7,012 bases of DNA from Desulfobulbaceae bacterium (GTDB taxonomy: Bacteria > Desulfobacterota > Desulfobulbia > Desulfobulbales > Desulfocapsaceae): contig DAOVUU010000124.1 of assembly GCA_030632405.1 (NCBI GenBank), forward strand, positions 1-7,012, read 5' to 3'. The notes below the pieces were generated by a model that saw only the letters and a list, made by a program, of their open reading frames with translations, was not told the DNA's origin and did not search any database. This document shows positions 5,092-7,012 of the stretch, piece after piece. Position numbers and translations under genes: made by a program. The number at the start of each line of letters is the position of its first letter. Position 1 is the first letter of the stretch.

Positions 5092-5646
5092 ATGGACTAT
5101 GATTTTGCCCACTGTTTTGAAAAACTCTCAGGTATAGCGCATACAGTCAATTCCAACCAGGCCGCTGCAGAAGAAATAGCAGCAATCTGCAAATCCCATG
5201 GTGCCGGCTGCATTGCTCTGGCCGGTCTGCCGGAATCCGTGATAACGCATATTGAAGCTCAATGCAGTGACCTCAAAATACTGAAAGAACCTTATCTGTC
5301 AAAAGACCTCCCCGGTGCAATTGATAACGCTGAAGTGGGTGTAACAGGCATAAGCTTTGCCCTGGCCCAGTCCGGTACAATGGTTGAAATCTCCACCAAC
5401 GATGCAACCCGGCTGGTATCAAGCCTGCCCAGTACATATATTGGCGTTTTTCGGGCGGAGGATATTGTCGACAAGTACCATGATGGGGGAGAGCGCATTC
5501 GTGAGATGGCCAACCGTCATGACCACAATCTGGTCATCAGTTTCATCTCCGGGCCAAGCCGAACTGCTGATATAGAGCTTAAACTCACCCTTGGAGTCCA
5601 TGGTCCTGAAGAAGCCCATGCAATTATTATAGATACGAAAAACTGA
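5092..5646 (+). CDS. LutC/LldG-family LUD-domain lactate utilisation protein
   Basis: The 184-residue protein matches the LUD (lactate utilisation) domain: GVTGISFALAQSGTMVEIS at about 83-101, SSLPSTYIGVF (110-120), and the signature FISGPSRTADIELKLTLGVH (151-170) followed by GPEEAHAIIID. LutC is the small cytosolic subunit of the LutABC complex that oxidises L-lactate to pyruvate in many bacteria. In sulfate reducers related LldG proteins sit in lactate-oxidation gene clusters. The start is fixed by AAGGA about 8 nt upstream of ATG 5092. lutB follows after 40 nt on the same strand, so they form an operon. It is slightly short for LutC but shows no break. Confidence 0.85.
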   Translation: MDYDFAHCFEKLSGIAHTVNSNQAAAEEIAAICKSHGAGCIALAGLPESVITHIEAQCSDLKILKEPYLSKDLPGAIDNAEVGVTGISFALAQSGTMVEISTNDATRLVSSLPSTYIGVFRAEDIVDKYHDGGERIREMANRHDHNLVISFISGPSRTADIELKLTLGVHGPEEAHAIIIDTKN

Positions 5647-5686
5647 AATTACTCACCACTCATCCCACAGACAGAAGGACTCTTCC

Positions 5687-7012
5687 ATGTCAAATGACCG
5701 CTATCCTCATCTGTATGATAAAATAAACGAATCACTCTCTGACCGTTCAAAAAGCGACCTGCTCTTCGGTTGCATGAAACGAGGCCGAGATAGTCGGGCA
5801 ACTGCACTGGAGAGCCTGCCGGGAGGTGCCGCCTTCCGTGATGATGTCAGGAAAGCTAAAGAGCGCTGCATTGAGAATCATCCTGAGCTGAAAAAACAGT
5901 TTATCGAAAATGTCAAAAAAAGAGGCGCCACAGTTTATGAAGCGCAGTCAGCTGCAGATGTTATCAAATACTGTCTGGATCTTGCCCGTGAACGGGGAGC
6001 CAAGACCATTGCCAAATCAAAATCACTAACCACTGAGGAAATCGAGCTCAATCATCCCCTCATTGATGCGGGCATTGATGTTGTCGAGACTGATCTCGGG
6101 GAACTGATCATTCAGCTGGTCAACGAAAAGCCCTACCACCTGGTATTCCCATCCGTCCACAAAATGGTCCCGGAGGTTGCCGAAATTTTCTCAAAGGCCA
6201 CGGGCAAAGAAGTAGCAGAGGACATCCCGAGTATAATGAAAGTCGTACGTGAATACGTCCGACCTGTTTTCCTCAACGCCGACATCGGTCTTACCGGAGC
6301 CAACATCGGCGTTGCAGAAACGGGTGCAATCTGCATTGAGACCAACGAAGGAAACGGGCGGCTTGTTTCAAGTATCGGTACCTGTCATGTCTGTGTAGTC
6401 GGAATGGAAAAAATTGTTGAATCCATAGAAGATGCCATGTTGATGATACTTGCACACCCGGTAAGCGCCTCGGGCCAGCTGCCGACAACCTACGTCACCT
6501 GGATGCACGGCCGTTCGCCACTGGGTGAAGGTAATGACATTCCACGGGAAAGCCATATTATTATCCTGGATAACGGACGCTCGGCAATGCGCGATGATCC
6601 GGACATGAGAGAGGCTTTATACTGTATTCGCTGTGGAGCCTGCATGAATGTCTGTCCAACATATGGAGCCGTCGGAGGCCACACCTTCGGCCACATCTAT
6701 CCCGGCCCCATGGGAATCTGCTGGACGGCGGGAGTACACGGTCTTGAAAAAGCGGCTGATTTTGCACAACTCTGCGTCTCGTGCGGACTCTGTAAGGAAA
6801 TCTGTCCGGCCAAGATCAACATGCCTCATATCATTGCAGAAATAAAACATCGTGATTCTAAAAATAACGGCCATCTGCTGGTCAACCGGGTGATGATGAA
6901 GGCTGATAGAGCTGCAAAACTCGGCAGCGCTACGGCACCGCTGGCCAACTTTGCCCTCAACATAAAACCGTTTCGCAATGTACTTGAAAAAGCCATCGGC
7001 CTGTCCGCAGAA
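5687..7012 (+). CDS. LutB/LldF-family iron-sulfur lactate utilisation protein, 3' end missing
   Basis: 442 codons are visible and open to the window edge. Residues ~70-310 form a LUD domain, with KTIAKSKSLTTEEIELN and DIGLTGANIGVAETGAICIE (199-218) followed by GRLVSS, the LutB hallmark. Two [4Fe-4S] motifs follow: CIRCGACMNVCP (C313, C316, C319, C323) and CVSCGLCKEICP (C363, C366, C369, C373). LutB is the ferredoxin-like electron-transfer subunit of the L-lactate-oxidising complex, passing electrons toward the respiratory chain. The ATG at 5687 has AAGGA 7 nt upstream. LutB proteins usually end at about 470 residues, so this one is either nearly complete or, as in some sulfate reducers, fused to a LutA-like cysteine-rich domain beyond the edge. 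No lutA lies upstream. Confidence 0.9.
   Translation, partial: MSNDRYPHLYDKINESLSDRSKSDLLFGCMKRGRDSRATALESLPGGAAFRDDVRKAKERCIENHPELKKQFIENVKKRGATVYEAQSAADVIKYCLDLARERGAKTIAKSKSLTTEEIELNHPLIDAGIDVVETDLGELIIQLVNEKPYHLVFPSVHKMVPEVAEIFSKATGKEVAEDIPSIMKVVREYVRPVFLNADIGLTGANIGVAETGAICIETNEGNGRLVSSIGTCHVCVVGMEKIVESIEDAMLMILAHPVSASGQLPTTYVTWMHGRSPLGEGNDIPRESHIIILDNGRSAMRDDPDMREALYCIRCGACMNVCPTYGAVGGHTFGHIYPGPMGICWTAGVHGLEKAADFAQLCVSCGLCKEICPAKINMPHIIAEIKHRDSKNNGHLLVNRVMMKADRAAKLGSATAPLANFALNIKPFRNVLEKAIGLSAE

Noticed and set aside
5292..6874. Minus-strand open frames opposite lutC and lutB
   Set aside because: They are shadows of strongly recognisable genes and have no protein-like features or start signals.

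Overview
The window looks like a chromosomal stretch of an anaerobic, mid-GC bacterium. A sulfate-reducer-like member of the Desulfobacterota (former Deltaproteobacteria) is my best guess. The reasons are a LutC/LutB-type lactate-oxidation pair, a stand-alone ChlD-type chelatase subunit, and short dispersed repeats of a kind I associate with those genomes. The assignment is inference; there is no marker gene.

Left part (1-1328) is accessory DNA. On the minus strand, a promoter with a 14-bp palindrome over its -10 box drives a ParD-like antitoxin and a ParE/RelE-like toxin, followed by a 40-codon reading frame that ends shortly after running into a repeat end. To the right lie the 5' end of a probable transposase gene (24 codons left), with its Shine-Dalgarno sequence buried in a 12-bp hairpin, and a ~200-bp element of nested palindromes. 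Inverted copies of one 22-bp sequence (127-148 and 1260-1281, 21/22 identical) bracket the whole block.

Middle part: an amidase-signature hydrolase (1329-2687, +) converges on a chelatase gene (4760-2740, -). The chelatase gene is the main result. Its zero frame encodes a 397-residue ChlI-like AAA+ ATPase that stops at 3567. A run of ten A residues with a perfect A_AAA_AAG slippery heptamer lies seven codons before that stop. The -1 frame then continues, without a stop, through the classic ChlD linker and von Willebrand A domain to 2740. A -1 frameshift gives a 673-residue full ChlD and normal decoding gives a ChlI-like small subunit, so one gene could make both. This matches programmed frameshifting reported for chlD genes in cobalamin producers.

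Right part: a 331-bp divergent intergenic region carries a TTGGT-AGT-ACCAA palindrome of the GntR/FadR-subfamily type. It is followed by lutC (5092-5646) and lutB (from 5687, running off the window), which together would form two parts of the iron-sulfur L-lactate-oxidising LutABC-type complex.
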